This document shows, piece by piece, positions 7,901-16,887 of a stretch of DNA of 64,000 bases (position 1 is the first letter of the stretch; every line of letters begins with the position of its first letter). The DNA lies in contig CAZMOM010000009.1 in assembly GCA_964568075.1 (NCBI GenBank), positions 25,355 to 89,354 of the forward strand, given 5' to 3'. The notes below the pieces were generated by a model. It saw only the letters and a list, made by a program, of their open reading frames with translations. It was not told the DNA's origin and searched no databases. Position numbers and translations under genes: made by a program. The DNA is from MnTg04 sp964568075. GTDB taxonomy: Bacteria; Pseudomonadota; Gammaproteobacteria; Steroidobacterales; MnTg04.

Positions 7901-10244
7901 TTTCCTTCACAATGTGCGGAGCGATCATGGTTGCGTCGCCATCATCACCGTCGCCAGCTTCCCGTGGTTCGTCAGTAACCGCCGGCTCTGTTTTCGCCAA
8001 TCGCATTGCCATTTGCATCAGACTCGCGATATTGGCTCGAGCCTTTGTTCCGACCTCAAGCTCTTCAACAAGCTCCGGCAAAATCGCGCTACTGATTTTC
8101 AACAGCCGCGTCATATCAACGGTAACTTCGCGAGTGCCGTCGATGATTCGATTAAGCAGATTTTCCATGGCCCAGGCGAACTCGGCGATCCGATTGGCAC
8201 CAACCATGCGCCCGCTGCCTTTGAGGGTATGATAGGAACGGCGCATCCGGGTTAATGCATTCTGGTCGTTGCTATCCGCGGACCATAAATTTTGTTGCTC
8301 GCTGATAACCAGGGCTTCATCGCGGGCCTCCTCGATAAACAGCTCGAGAAATTCGGGGTCCGCTCTTTCGCCGCTTGCGCGCGCCTGTTGCTGGTCAAAC
8401 ACAGGCAGATTGCCAGCCACTGCCGGTTTCTTTTTATCGTGATCGCGGACCGCAACGCGAGCGATCGCCGTCGCATCCAGATCCACTTCATCAATAACAG
8501 GTATCCTGGCGGCATCAGCGGGTACTTCAAGGACCCTGAGACATTGATCGACATTATCCAGCATGTACCAAGGATCACCTCGCCCGTTCCTCAGTGTTTC
8601 CAGGTAATACTCGATACTGACCACCGCATCGGCCAGACGGTCCATTTCGTCTGCGTTCAATGAATTAAGTCCCGGTTGCACCCGGGCGCGGATCAATTCG
8701 CTGATTTTCTGGGACTGATCAACCGCTCTTGACTTACCCAGCATGAGCAGTCCCGAAATTACGCCATGCATTAGCTCAGTGACCTGGTCCATCGCCCGGA
8801 ACTCGCTGTTCTGCAGCGCCTCCGTCATCGCGTCTTTAACTCTCGCGATATTGACAATACATTCCCGAAGAACAGCGTCGGCCACCTGCCGAAATTCGCG
8901 CGCCGCATCACTGTCTTCTTCCGTGTCTGTTTCCGAGCTCGTCGAACTCGGGAGAATAAGTTTCAGCAAGGCGTCGTCAAGTCCGTCTTCAACTGTTAAC
9001 AAAACAGAGGCCATTTGCAGCAGTTCACTCTCCGCCGGTGCTTCGCTACCAGCGAGGATGGCCTGCATCCTTCGCGTCTCATTCATGACCAGTGTGCGGA
9101 ATGCGCCCAGCCCGAGCACACCCAAAGTGTCGCTGATCTTTTTCAGCAGATCAGCCTGTGGTTTCAGTTCCTGTGCCGACTCCATCCCGGTACGAACAAA
9201 AATGTCGAGGACATCTTTTACGTTCGCCAGATCCTCCTTGATCGCCGCGGCCACTGTTTTCATTAATTTGACGCTGGGAGCCGACAGACTTTCCCTGGCC
9301 TGTTCTATCTGCTCATCACCCGGTATTATTTCATCGAGTTTGAACGCTTTGCTAATTGCGCTAACTCTCTCCCCGTGGCTGGACGAACGGCCGATGTAAT
9401 AAAGCAGGTTATTTCGCAACTCGACGGAGGCATTCTCGCTACTGTCCTGCTCGCCGATATCTACCAGTCTCTTGATCTGCCGGTCCGCCTGCCCGAGCAA
9501 TCTTTTTAGCGACACGCTGGTCTCGAGCCCACCGTCACGCAAGGCCTCGACGACGCCGCCAATTACCCACCACAATTGTTCCACGTCGGGATTGCTTGCC
9601 GCCGACTCCAGGCTCGCTACAATTTCCGCGAGATGCTGCAAATCCGTTTCCGGGTCGTTCCCGCGAATCCAGCCGAGCAAGCTATTTTGAAACAGCGGGC
9701 GCTGACGGGTGGCGGCTTCCCTTATGCCAGGCCCCTTCTTACCAGGCTTTTTCTTTGACAGGGCCGATTGCGGTGTTTCCGCCTTCAGATTGAGCAACAG
9801 AAGCGTGCCTTCTGACAATAGGGGTCGGCCACGCACTACCCGCAAATCGTTCAACAGTGGCAACAGGATCAAGGCAATATCGCGGCCACCGCTGCTAACC
9901 CGGTCGAGATAAACCGGCAACTGCACCATGGACCGGCTCAAGGCCTCCAGGGCATCGTTCTGCGCCTTCTCGCCGCGTTGACTTTCGAGGAGATAGGCGA
10001 CGACTTTTTCCATTTCCTCGACAAGCAACGCCGCACCATAGACTTCGACCATGGCCAGAACACCCTGGGCCTCGTGCAAATATCTGGCGGTGTCCTGCAA
10101 AACCTGCCGGCGAACCGGATCCTCGATGTACTCCTCAAGACCCGCTCGCGCTCTTTGCAAGGTTTCAGACAGTTCCTGATTAACCAATTCCAGGTTCTGC
10201 TGAGACCTCTCCGATGTGTGCGGGTGTTCCTGCAACCGGGTCAC
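4971..10244 (-). CDS. chpA: Hybrid chemotaxis histidine kinase ChpA (PilL)
   Basis: A 1757-residue CheA-type kinase of the twitching pathway. The N-terminal ~600 residues resemble the FimL-like region of ChpA. Three canonical Hpt helices carry phosphorylatable histidines near residues 672 (YHTLKGSG), 847 (CHTLHGSA) and 998 (LHTLKGGA). Then come a proline-rich linker, a dimerisation segment, an HATPase domain with LEHILRNAVVHGIED, DNGAGID and GRGVGLDVV (about 1300-1450), a CheW-like domain, and a C-terminal receiver with phospho-acceptor near 1685 (LLDIEMPRMDG) and the GKPY lysine loop. Fewer Hpt domains can be recognised than in the P. aeruginosa protein; the N-terminal ones may be degenerate. 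It overlaps pilJ by four bases at its start and chpC by four at its end. The kinase should phosphorylate PilG and PilH. Confidence 0.95.
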   Translation of the reverse strand: MTRLQEHPHTSERSQQNLELVNQELSETLQRARAGLEEYIEDPVRRQVLQDTARYLHEAQGVLAMVEVYGAALLVEEMEKVVAYLLESQRGEKAQNDALEALSRSMVQLPVYLDRVSSGGRDIALILLPLLNDLRVVRGRPLLSEGTLLLLNLKAETPQSALSKKKPGKKGPGIREAATRQRPLFQNSLLGWIRGNDPETDLQHLAEIVASLESAASNPDVEQLWWVIGGVVEALRDGGLETSVSLKRLLGQADRQIKRLVDIGEQDSSENASVELRNNLLYYIGRSSSHGERVSAISKAFKLDEIIPGDEQIEQARESLSAPSVKLMKTVAAAIKEDLANVKDVLDIFVRTGMESAQELKPQADLLKKISDTLGVLGLGAFRTLVMNETRRMQAILAGSEAPAESELLQMASVLLTVEDGLDDALLKLILPSSTSSETDTEEDSDAAREFRQVADAVLRECIVNIARVKDAMTEALQNSEFRAMDQVTELMHGVISGLLMLGKSRAVDQSQKISELIRARVQPGLNSLNADEMDRLADAVVSIEYYLETLRNGRGDPWYMLDNVDQCLRVLEVPADAARIPVIDEVDLDATAIARVAVRDHDKKKPAVAGNLPVFDQQQARASGERADPEFLELFIEEARDEALVISEQQNLWSADSNDQNALTRMRRSYHTLKGSGRMVGANRIAEFAWAMENLLNRIIDGTREVTVDMTRLLKISSAILPELVEELEVGTKARANIASLMQMAMRLAKTEPAVTDEPREAGDGDDGDATMIAPHIVKEIQSAKEETEDAGLVAPDELPEPEMDPVLREIFAKESSGHLESIRDFLQGCIAGVAPYPVTERLYRACHTLHGSAKMAGAMQGVKIAEPLDRYIRKLHELGKGLDEAGISICHDVVASFDRIIRHLDEDTGFFPSHAGLIHRLHTLAAELEAEQADTSAEPDTADRAEEADVEFDGEIASIFSEEAAELLDTAEAALSGLRQDASDQTALAELKRCLHTLKGGARMAGVPAMANLSHETESLLDLIEQRQMQFSDSAADVLQGSLDGLHSMRETVSFGQQAAPRTDLEQKISDLAAGQPGQQKAQIPDDEPVVPEPAIKAGDTGAAADLPGLPPVRSETADDVAAGREAMDALASLPPMPSPQPPPAAPMRTESIERQEYTRVEADQLDEMLNLAGEISIYRSRLDQQMRSSDFHLAELSRTVTRLRAQLRKMESETESQILHRHQEEGATSDFDPLELDRYSMIQQLSRALAESVNDVASLRDLLDNLSHESDALLSQQARLTADLQRILMRTRMVPFSRYEKRLDRLVRQVANETGKKVELKLEGASGELDRQVLERMLQPLEHILRNAVVHGIEDPVTRQKAQKSEVGEICIALHKEGSEMLIRVSDNGAGIDPDAIRRKSVVSGLFDASESMPAEQVLQMIFRPGFSMAGEVTQAAGRGVGLDVVATEVERLGGSVHVESTVGEGAVFVIRLPFTLAITQAMIVRVGEEFYALPLPTVEGIARMPRHQVSEQLEKDDPEFEYGGRQYRLRHLAHFVGGHSSGFADEELSVSIILVRAGSHSTALVADELLGSREIVVKSVGPQVAGIQGISGGTILGDGSVALILDLGGLVRSEASRRRPKPFAREEDTRTFVLVVDDSITVRRVTQRLLERNGMRVITAKDGIDAMDLLQEHTPDIILLDIEMPRMDGYELASRIRNDEHLAEVPIVMITSRAGEKHRARAIELGVNDYLGKPYQESQLLDAIEPLVRETGR

Positions 10245-12298
10245 ACCTGCGCTACTTCGTCTTGATCATCGTCAACCTTCAGTACGTCGATCATGTTGGC
10301 ATTTTTCACCGGAGACCCTTTCGCTTTCTCACTCTTTTTTGTCACGATCGAAGCTGCCTTATCGTCGGGCAGCGTAAAACCAGCCACGGATCGGCGCAAA
10401 TTTTTCGCCAGTTCAGCCAGTTTGCGTATCGATTCGGAAGTCGCGTTGGTGCTATCCGCTGTTTGCTCGCTGATTTCCCTGAGTACGCCGGTGTTGCGCA
10501 TAATATCAGTTGCGACCAGCGCCTGCTGCTTCGCAGAGCTGGAAATATTTTGCACGAGCGACGCAATCTGATTGGAAACCTGCTCTATTTCCTCCAGCGC
10601 CGCGCCGGCATTCTCAGCAAGCAAAGCCCCGCCGACGACATCCGTTGTGCTTCTCTCCATCGACACGACGGCTTCACTCGTATCCGACTGGATGGTTCTG
10701 ACCAGCACCTCGATCTGTTTGGTAGCATTTGCCGACCTTTCTGCGAGCCGTTGCACCTCATCAGCAACGACCGCGAACCCTCTGCCGGCTTCACCCGCCA
10801 TACTTGCCTGGATCGATGCGTTGAGTGCGAGAATATTAGTTTGCTCTGCGATGTCGTTGATCAGTTCGACGATATTGCCGATCTCCTGCGAACTCTCGCC
10901 GAGCCGTTTGATCCGCTTAGAAGTGTCCTGAATCGTTTCGCGAATCGAGTTCATTCCCTCAATGGTTCGACGGACTGCAACGCCTCCTTTTAGAGCGACG
11001 TCGACCGAGTGCCTGGCGACATCTGCCGCCCGCTCTGCGTTTCCCGACACCTCTTCAACCGAGTTAGCCATCCGGGCGATCGAGTCCGAGGCCGCGCCTA
11101 CTTGCTGAGCCTGCGTTTCGCTGGCTGCCGCCAGGTGACCGATCGTTGCCGCCGACTGCGTCGCGGCGGCTTCCACCATGATCGCGGAATCTTTGATCGT
11201 CGTAACGAGATTTCGTAAAGCTTCGATTGCGAAATTAATCGAATCGGCAATCGCTCCGGTAATATGTTCGGTTACCGTAGCCTGCACGGTCAGGTCCCCA
11301 TCGGCAAGGCTGCCCAGTTCATCCAGCAAGCGAAGTATCGCCTCCTGGTTACGCTCATTTTGACGCGCATGCTCTTCCGCAACCCGCTGAACATTAGCGG
11401 ACGAGAAATAAAGGGTGACCAGTCCGGCGAGTATAAGCAACGCCAGCACCAGGATCGTGATATTCAGCGCCGGGCTGGCCAGCAAACCGCCTGCGGGCCC
11501 AGCCTGACTAACCGCTGTATCGATCTGCCCGCGCAAACGATCGGCGGCGGGCTCCAGGTCCGATCGTGCCTGCTGTGCCCTGACGCTGGCCGCGACGCCA
11601 GCAGTTGCTGCCTGCAAGACAGGCTCGAAAGCCAGGTAAGCCTGGCGAATCTCATCCGCCGTCCGGCCGCCAATGTCCCGGTCGTTCAGCAGCCCATTCA
11701 TGACTTCCGTCAGGTCGCGCATGCCCCCATCAAGCCGCAACCGCGCTTCTTGCAAACTGATCTGGTCTGTTTCAAGCGCCTTCAATGCGCCTCTGACCGA
11801 CCTGCCGATATCGACAGCCTTTTGCAAGCCGTCGTACTGAGACTGCCAGCGGCTTCCCAGCAGTGTCGCAGACATCCGGTCCAGGGCCGTTGCAAAATCC
11901 CTAGCGCCTTCCTCGCCCTGTTTCGTCGAGTCGGCGAACGTACTTACCTGCTCCTGTCCGCCCAGCAAGTCGCCGACAGCCCCGTCCAGAATCTGCCAGT
12001 CGCTGTCGTCGCCCGACTGCAAACCGATGCCGGGCAGATCGTCTCTGGCTGATAAAATCTGCTGATAGTCATCGGCCAGCTCACGATAAGCCGTTGCGTC
12101 GCCAGCGCTGGCTCTTTCGGCCGTTGTCGCCAGTGACCCGAGACGGTCCCTTAACAGACTCGCGCTCAGCGCTCTTGACTGCGTTATTCCCTGCGCCCGG
12201 TTACCCAAAACCGCAGTCAGCAGAGCCAGGATCAGCATCAGGCTCAGAGCCCCCATCAGCACCGGCAATCTCATCACAGCGTCTAATTTATCTAGCAT
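10241..12298 (-). CDS. pilJ: Twitching chemoreceptor PilJ
   Basis: A methyl-accepting chemotaxis protein that senses pilus or surface signals and controls ChpA. I chose the ATG at 12298 (MLDKLDAVMRLPVLMG), giving 685 residues, close to the usual PilJ length; a longer frame to 12343 would run 32 bases into pilI. Two membrane segments are visible (about residues 9-30 and near 300, SPALNITILVLALLILAGLV), enclosing a periplasmic PilJ-type ligand domain. The cytoplasmic hairpin tip IAEQTNILALNASIQASMAGE is fully conserved, so it should bind CheW-type adaptors. The C-terminus lacks the pentapeptide used to tether CheR/CheB, consistent with the absence of those genes here. Confidence 0.95.
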   Translation of the reverse strand: MLDKLDAVMRLPVLMGALSLMLILALLTAVLGNRAQGITQSRALSASLLRDRLGSLATTAERASAGDATAYRELADDYQQILSARDDLPGIGLQSGDDSDWQILDGAVGDLLGGQEQVSTFADSTKQGEEGARDFATALDRMSATLLGSRWQSQYDGLQKAVDIGRSVRGALKALETDQISLQEARLRLDGGMRDLTEVMNGLLNDRDIGGRTADEIRQAYLAFEPVLQAATAGVAASVRAQQARSDLEPAADRLRGQIDTAVSQAGPAGGLLASPALNITILVLALLILAGLVTLYFSSANVQRVAEEHARQNERNQEAILRLLDELGSLADGDLTVQATVTEHITGAIADSINFAIEALRNLVTTIKDSAIMVEAAATQSAATIGHLAAASETQAQQVGAASDSIARMANSVEEVSGNAERAADVARHSVDVALKGGVAVRRTIEGMNSIRETIQDTSKRIKRLGESSQEIGNIVELINDIAEQTNILALNASIQASMAGEAGRGFAVVADEVQRLAERSANATKQIEVLVRTIQSDTSEAVVSMERSTTDVVGGALLAENAGAALEEIEQVSNQIASLVQNISSSAKQQALVATDIMRNTGVLREISEQTADSTNATSESIRKLAELAKNLRRSVAGFTLPDDKAASIVTKKSEKAKGSPVKNANMIDVLKVDDDQDEVAQV

Positions 12299-12311
12299 TG
12301 ATTTTCCCGTC

Positions 12312-12893
12312 TCAGGACGCCGCCGCTCCCGAGTCCGCCGCATTCAAAAACTCGTCGCTGTCGATCAGGCTTTGCAAACTAAGCACAGGCCAGACCTCGC
12401 CGCCTTGCTCAAAACTGCCTTGCAGATAGCGATCACACCTGATCACGGTCCTGGGTACTTCCTTGCGGCGCTGGTTTTCAGGGAAGCGCCTGAAGCCAAG
12501 CACTTCGTCCACCAGCAGGCCGACCGGCACATCGCGGTGGTTGACCGACAAGACCCTGGCGAGGCGGCTGTTCGCTGCGATGCCACCGCCAAAAAAATGA
12601 TTGATATCAACCAGCGGCAATAGCTGTCCACGGATATTGGCCAGTCCGCGAAGCCAGCGTTTCGCGCCTGGCACCCTGGCGATATCGGTCGGTACGGTCA
12701 GAACCTCGCGAATCTCGTCCCTTGGCACCAGGAACTGCTCGTCACCCAGGCGAAATCCGATGCCGACATATTCAGCATGCTGTTGATCGACATTACCGCC
12801 GCCCGCCGCGGAAGAAAGTGCACGCCGCTCCATTTCCTGCAGCAGCTCGAACGGTCTGTTGATCAGTGTGCTGAGGTCGGTTGATTTCGACAT
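12312..12893 (-). CDS. pilI: CheW-like adaptor PilI
   Basis: A 193-residue CheW-family adaptor coupling PilJ to ChpA. The CheW core is visible: YVGIGFRLGDEQFLVPRDEIREVLTVP, then WLRGLANIRGQLLPLVDINHFFGG and RVLSVNHRDVPVGLLVDEVLGFRRF. It lies between pilH (4 bases upstream) and pilJ (13 bases downstream of its stop with the chosen pilJ start), matching the order pilG-pilH-pilI-pilJ known from Pseudomonas. A C-terminal tail of about 15 residues rich in alanine extends past the domain. Confidence 0.94.
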   Translation of the reverse strand: MSKSTDLSTLINRPFELLQEMERRALSSAAGGGNVDQQHAEYVGIGFRLGDEQFLVPRDEIREVLTVPTDIARVPGAKRWLRGLANIRGQLLPLVDINHFFGGGIAANSRLARVLSVNHRDVPVGLLVDEVLGFRRFPENQRRKEVPRTVIRCDRYLQGSFEQGGEVWPVLSLQSLIDSDEFLNAADSGAAAS

Positions 12894-12897
12894 TGTC

Positions 12898-13263
12898 TTA
12901 CCTCTCCAGGACCGAACGGGCCATCGATACCAGCTTATCGTCGTCGAACGGTTTGATCAGGTAATCCACCGCGCCCTGGCGCATACCCCAGATACGATCC
13001 GTTTCCTGCCCCTTCGTGGTCACCATAATAATGGGTATTCCTGCCGTTTCCGGGTCATTGCTGAGCTTGCGCGTCGCCTGGAATCCATTGACTCCCGGCA
13101 TGACAATATCCATGAGAATCAGGTCCGGTTTGAGCTCCCGGGCCTTGCGGATTCCTTCGTCGCCATCTTCAGCGGCGACGGTCTCAAAGCCGTGCTTTCT
13201 CAACGCTTTCTGCATGACATGCAATTCTGTTGGTGAATCTTCGATTATGAGCACCATCGCCAT
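12898..13263 (-). CDS. pilH: Twitching response regulator PilH
   Basis: A 121-residue stand-alone receiver domain. The acidic pair Glu8-Asp9, phospho-acceptor Asp52 (LILMDIVMPGVNG), Thr82-Thr83 and Lys104 (YLIKPF) are in standard CheY positions. In Pseudomonas, PilH acts as a phosphate sink and is tied to pilus retraction through PilT. It lies between pilG and pilI in the Chp operon, 24 bases after the pilG stop. No output domain is present, so it works by protein contact. Confidence 0.95.
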   Translation of the reverse strand: MAMVLIIEDSPTELHVMQKALRKHGFETVAAEDGDEGIRKARELKPDLILMDIVMPGVNGFQATRKLSNDPETAGIPIIMVTTKGQETDRIWGMRQGAVDYLIKPFDDDKLVSMARSVLER

Positions 13264-13287
13264 TCGTTTCTCCCGACCGCTAATCCG

Positions 13288-13692
13288 TTATCTTCCGACG
13301 TGATTTTCGATTGCGCCAAGCAATTCATCTTTGGTAAACGGCTTTGTCAGATATTGCTGCGAGCCGACAATTCTCCCCCTGGCACGGTCGAACAAGCCAT
13401 CCTTGCTGGACAACATGATGACCGGTATGGAACTGAAAACCTTGTTGTGCTTGATCAGGGCACAAGTCTGGTACCCGTCCAGCCGCGGCATCATGATATC
13501 GACGAAAACGATGTCCGGCTGATGGTCAGCTATTTTGGATAGCGCATCGAATCCGTCCACTGCGGTAAACACTTTGCATCCTTCCTTGGAAAGCAATGTT
13601 TCGGCTGTTCTGCGAATGGTTTTGCTGTCATCAATGACCAGTACTTTGATTCCATCAAGGTTAGGTCGATTTTCTTCAGCCACTAGCGCCAC
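13288..13692 (-). CDS. pilG: Twitching response regulator PilG
   Basis: A 134-residue receiver protein and first gene of the chemosensory operon. Asp21-Asp22, phospho-acceptor Asp65 (IVFVDIMMPRLDGYQ) and Lys117 (LTKPF) are visible. A short N-terminal extension before the domain (MALVAEENRPNLDGI) is typical of PilG. In Pseudomonas, phosphorylated PilG promotes pilus extension through PilB and also connects to cyclic AMP signalling. The divergent gene gshB starts about 220 bases away, so the operon promoter must lie in 13693-13911. Confidence 0.95.
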   Translation of the reverse strand: MALVAEENRPNLDGIKVLVIDDSKTIRRTAETLLSKEGCKVFTAVDGFDALSKIADHQPDIVFVDIMMPRLDGYQTCALIKHNKVFSSIPVIMLSSKDGLFDRARGRIVGSQQYLTKPFTKDELLGAIENHVGR

Positions 13693-13800
13693 TCCTGTTC
13701 GCTACGACCCGCTAATCCTTTTCGGCGGCGTAATGAGGTCTTCGACTAATCAGCAAATGAATCGCTGTATCAAAAGCGTTTTTTAACACATTGGGGCGGC

Positions 13801-13851
13801 TTCCGTCACCCGGACGGAAAAGCGCTTTGCGTTCCGCCCCTTTGCTATCAT
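13801..13851 (+). promoter_or_regulatory. Hairpin and possible promoter between pilG and gshB
   Basis: A perfect 7-base inverted repeat (TTCCGTC, five-base loop, GACGGAA) occupies 13801-13819. It is followed at 13843-13851 by TGCTATCAT, which fits an extended -10 element for gshB, about 60 bases before the gshB ATG. No good -35 box is seen. The hairpin could be an operator or simply a structured leader. The assignment rests on motif match only. Confidence 0.3.
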
Positions 13852-13911
13852 GCGGGCACAGGCGGGCCCATACCAGACCCTTGTCCGGAGCGCCGGAGAC
13901 GGAAAATCGAT

Positions 13912-14886
13912 ATGAGCAGAAAACCATTGAAGCTGGGCGTCGTCATGGACCCCATCGCCAACATCAAGCCGTACAAAGACAGCACCTTCGCCATGTTGCT
14001 GGAGGCTGCTGCCCGTGGCTGGGAACTTCATTATATGGAGCAGCCTGATCTGTGGCTGGATAATGGCAGGGCAATGGCGAATGTCCGCGTATTGGAGGTT
14101 CGGGACCAAACAGAGGACTGGTTTTCCCTGCAAGAGTCGAGAGAAATAGCGATGGGTGATCTCGACGCCATCCTGATGCGCAAGGACCCGCCGTTCGACA
14201 TGGAGTACATTTACTCCAGTTACATCCTGGAACTGGCGCAGGACCAGGGTGCGTTGGTCGTCAACGACCCGGCGAGCCTCCGTGACGCCAATGAAAAAGT
14301 GTATATGTCGTGGTTCCCGCAATGTTGCGCGGAAACATTGGTTACCCGGTCGATGTCGCTTATCCGCGAATTCTCTCAGCAGCACGAACGTATCATCCTG
14401 AAACCCCTGGATGGCATGGGTGGACGGTCTGTCTTTGTCGCCGGGAAAGACGACCCGAACAACAGCGTCATCGCTGAAATCCTGACGGATTATGGCCGGC
14501 GCTATGCCATGGCCCAGCGCTTTTTACCCGAAATCAATGAAAGCGGCGATAAACGCATATTGCTTGTTGATGGAAACCCGGTGCCTTATGCGCTTGCCCG
14601 GAAACCGGCCGAAGGCGAATTCCGTGGCAACCTGGCGGTCGGAGCCAGTGCCAAAGGCGTACCGCTGACCGAACGCGATTTCTGGATCTGTTCGGAAATG
14701 GGCCGGACATTGAAGGAAAAAGGCCTGTTGTTCGTAGGGATCGACGTTATCGGTGACTACCTGACCGAAATAAACGTTACCAGCCCCACTTGTATCCGCG
14801 AGCTCGATGCGGAATTCAAGTTGAATATTGCAGCGCTGATCATGGATGCCATCGAAGACAGACTGAATGAGGTGTCGGGCCATTAA
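13912..14886 (+). CDS. gshB: Glutathione synthetase
   Basis: A 324-residue ATP-grasp enzyme joining gamma-glutamylcysteine and glycine to make glutathione in the cytosol. Signatures include LGVVMDPIANIKPYKDSTFAML at the N-terminus, MRKDPPFDMEYIY, the ATP-binding IILKPLDGMGGRSVF loop, and the C-terminal VGIDVIGDYLTEINVTSPT. Length is normal for the bacterial GshB family. It is divergent from pilG, as in Pseudomonas, and overlaps the apbE start by 20 bases, so the plus-strand series down to pyrK may be one transcript. Confidence 0.97.
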   Translation: MSRKPLKLGVVMDPIANIKPYKDSTFAMLLEAAARGWELHYMEQPDLWLDNGRAMANVRVLEVRDQTEDWFSLQESREIAMGDLDAILMRKDPPFDMEYIYSSYILELAQDQGALVVNDPASLRDANEKVYMSWFPQCCAETLVTRSMSLIREFSQQHERIILKPLDGMGGRSVFVAGKDDPNNSVIAEILTDYGRRYAMAQRFLPEINESGDKRILLVDGNPVPYALARKPAEGEFRGNLAVGASAKGVPLTERDFWICSEMGRTLKEKGLLFVGIDVIGDYLTEINVTSPTCIRELDAEFKLNIAALIMDAIEDRLNEVSGH

Positions 14887-15910
14887 GCCGCTCCTGGCGG
14901 TATGCGCCGTACTGCTGACCTCTTCTTGCCAGCCCCGGTTATCGACCTGGCATACCGAATTCCTCGCCTTCGGCACGACGATCGAACTGTCAGTCTGGGG
15001 CGTACCGGATGCAGCCGCCTATGCGGCCGGCGAAGAAATCAGACACATGTTCGAAACTTTGCATCATCGTTGGCATCCTTGGGACACGGGCGCCTTGGGG
15101 GTATTCAACTCGGGCCTGATGAACGAGGGAACCGCGACTGGCGATGAGGAGCTGAAGCAGACGATTCGACGGGCGCTGGGGTACTCACAACTCAGTGGCG
15201 GCCTGTTTCAGCCCGGGGTAGCCGCCCTGGTCAGGAAATGGGGATTTAACGAGGCTAAGCCGGGGACGATGCCCCCCGACCCGGAAGAACTGCACAGGCT
15301 GCTGCGATCCATCCCGCGCTACGAGGAGATCGCCTGGCAAAACGGGCGTCTGATTTCGCCACGGCCGGGGTGGGCTGTCGATTTGGGAGGCCTCGCCAAG
15401 GGCGTGGCGGTCGACCGGGCGATCAAGCTGTTAAGGCAGGCCGGTATCGATAACGCCATCATCAATGCCGGGGGTGACCTCAGAGCCATCGGCAGCCCTG
15501 GCCGGCGCTCATGGCGGATTGGCATACGAAATCCCCGTGGACCTGGCGTCATCGCCGGCATCTTGATCCAGGATGATGAAAGCGTTTTTACTTCCGGGGA
15601 TTATGAGCGTTACTTCGAATTTCAGGGCCGGCGTTATCATCACATTCTTGATCCACGGACCGGCTACCCGGCCGCAGAGACCATGTCGGTAACCGTAATC
15701 GGGAAAGACGGCGCGACCGCGGATGCGGCGGCAACCGCTTTGTTCGTGGCGGGGCCTGGCGAGTGGTCAGCGGTCGCCGACTCGATGGGAATCCACGAGG
15801 TCATGTTGATTGCCAGCGATGGCCATATAGAAATGACAGCCGAAATGGCCGCCAGGATTCAGCTCCAGGTGGCCGACGGAACAGCGATCAGCATTGTCGG
15901 CCAGCACTGA
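14867..15910 (+). CDS. apbE: FAD:protein FMN transferase, ApbE family lipoprotein
   Basis: A 347-residue exported flavin transferase that attaches FMN to Thr/Ser residues of target proteins such as NqrB/C or RnfD/G. The N-terminus is a lipoprotein signal ending in Cys21 (AVLLTSSC). The core motif VDLGGLAKGVAVDRAIKLL ... AIINAGGDLRAIG and the C-terminal HHILDPRTGYPA ... ADAAATALFVAG are standard ApbE active-site segments. It is embedded in the gshB-tonB gene series rather than beside nqr or rnf genes, so its target is not in the window. The start overlaps gshB by 20 bases. Confidence 0.95.
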   Translation: MRCRAIKPLLAVCAVLLTSSCQPRLSTWHTEFLAFGTTIELSVWGVPDAAAYAAGEEIRHMFETLHHRWHPWDTGALGVFNSGLMNEGTATGDEELKQTIRRALGYSQLSGGLFQPGVAALVRKWGFNEAKPGTMPPDPEELHRLLRSIPRYEEIAWQNGRLISPRPGWAVDLGGLAKGVAVDRAIKLLRQAGIDNAIINAGGDLRAIGSPGRRSWRIGIRNPRGPGVIAGILIQDDESVFTSGDYERYFEFQGRRYHHILDPRTGYPAAETMSVTVIGKDGATADAAATALFVAGPGEWSAVADSMGIHEVMLIASDGHIEMTAEMAARIQLQVADGTAISIVGQH

Positions 15911-15958
15911 CGTGGCCGCTGTCATATAATGGGCGGCGCCTCGACGACGGAAAAGCGG

Positions 15959-16828
15959 ATGAGCGAAGAGCCTGCAACAGGCAACAGCATCAAGGACAGA
16001 ATGGTCACCACTCTGTTTGTCGCCGCCGTATTTCACGGCATCGTCATTCTCGGGGTCACGTTTGCTCCCGTGCTCCCATCGGATCAGCCGTATCAACCCT
16101 CGCTACAAGTCGCCCTGCTGGTTAACCCGACCGATGACCTGAAAAAAAGGGAAGCTGAGTATCAGGCGCAGACCAGTCAGACCGGTAGCGGTACGGCGGC
16201 CGAAGAGAACTCACCGGCGACGCCGCTGCCCGTTCCTGCGAGCCTGCCACAGGATGGCATGCCCGGCGCCAGTGATCTCGAACTGACCGATCCGGGTCAG
16301 CGTGTACAACAAAGAGAATTGCTCGCGAGCAGGGCCGAAAGTGACCGTAAGGTCAGCACGGTTCCGGATCCCAGCGAGCAACCCGCGATAACGCGCCAGC
16401 GCCCGACCGATCGCCAGCAAAACGACCTCAGCCTGGATGTGATTGCCGATATTGATGAGACCGCGAGACTTTCAGGTCAGCGAGAATTACTGATTACGGC
16501 CGACACCACCGCTTCAGATATTGCTGTATATCTGGATTCATGGAGACGCAAGATCGAAAAAGTCGGAACACAGAATTTTCCGGTGGACACCAACGACGCA
16601 ATCAACCCCACCCTGGAGGTAGTGGTCCAATCCGATGGCCTGCTGCGCGAAATCATCGTACTGCGGTCGTCGGGACAAAAGCATCTGGACGAAGCGGCGC
16701 TGAGAATCCTGCGACTTGCCGCGCCTTTTGATCCATTTCCGGATGATCTGCGGAAGAAGTATGACGTAGTCCGGTTCGCCTACGAGTGGCAGTTCATCTC
16801 GAATGCGCAGGAGAGAGCACACAGGTAA
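15959..16828 (+). CDS. tonB: TonB-family energy transducer
   Basis: A 289-residue protein counted from the ATG at 15959, preceded by GGAAAAGCGG; an upstream in-frame start at 15929 is less likely. One N-terminal membrane span (MVTTLFVAAVFHGIVILGVTF) is followed by a long polar, glutamine- and proline-containing periplasmic stretch and a C-terminal TonB domain (about residues 195-285: VYLDSWRRKIEKVG ... LEVVVQSDGLLREIIVLRSSG ... FAYEWQFI). TonB proteins carry proton-motive energy to outer-membrane receptors such as the BtuB-like gene at the left edge. Position between gshB and yqgE matches the tonB-like gene near gshB in Pseudomonas, where it affects twitching. No exbB or exbD is present. Confidence 0.88.
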   Translation: MSEEPATGNSIKDRMVTTLFVAAVFHGIVILGVTFAPVLPSDQPYQPSLQVALLVNPTDDLKKREAEYQAQTSQTGSGTAAEENSPATPLPVPASLPQDGMPGASDLELTDPGQRVQQRELLASRAESDRKVSTVPDPSEQPAITRQRPTDRQQNDLSLDVIADIDETARLSGQRELLITADTTASDIAVYLDSWRRKIEKVGTQNFPVDTNDAINPTLEVVVQSDGLLREIIVLRSSGQKHLDEAALRILRLAAPFDPFPDDLRKKYDVVRFAYEWQFISNAQERAHR

Positions 16829-16887
16829 CGCCGGCGGCGACCGAAAAATACCGAATCTTGTTACTGCGAATCGCTTATAATAAAGAC

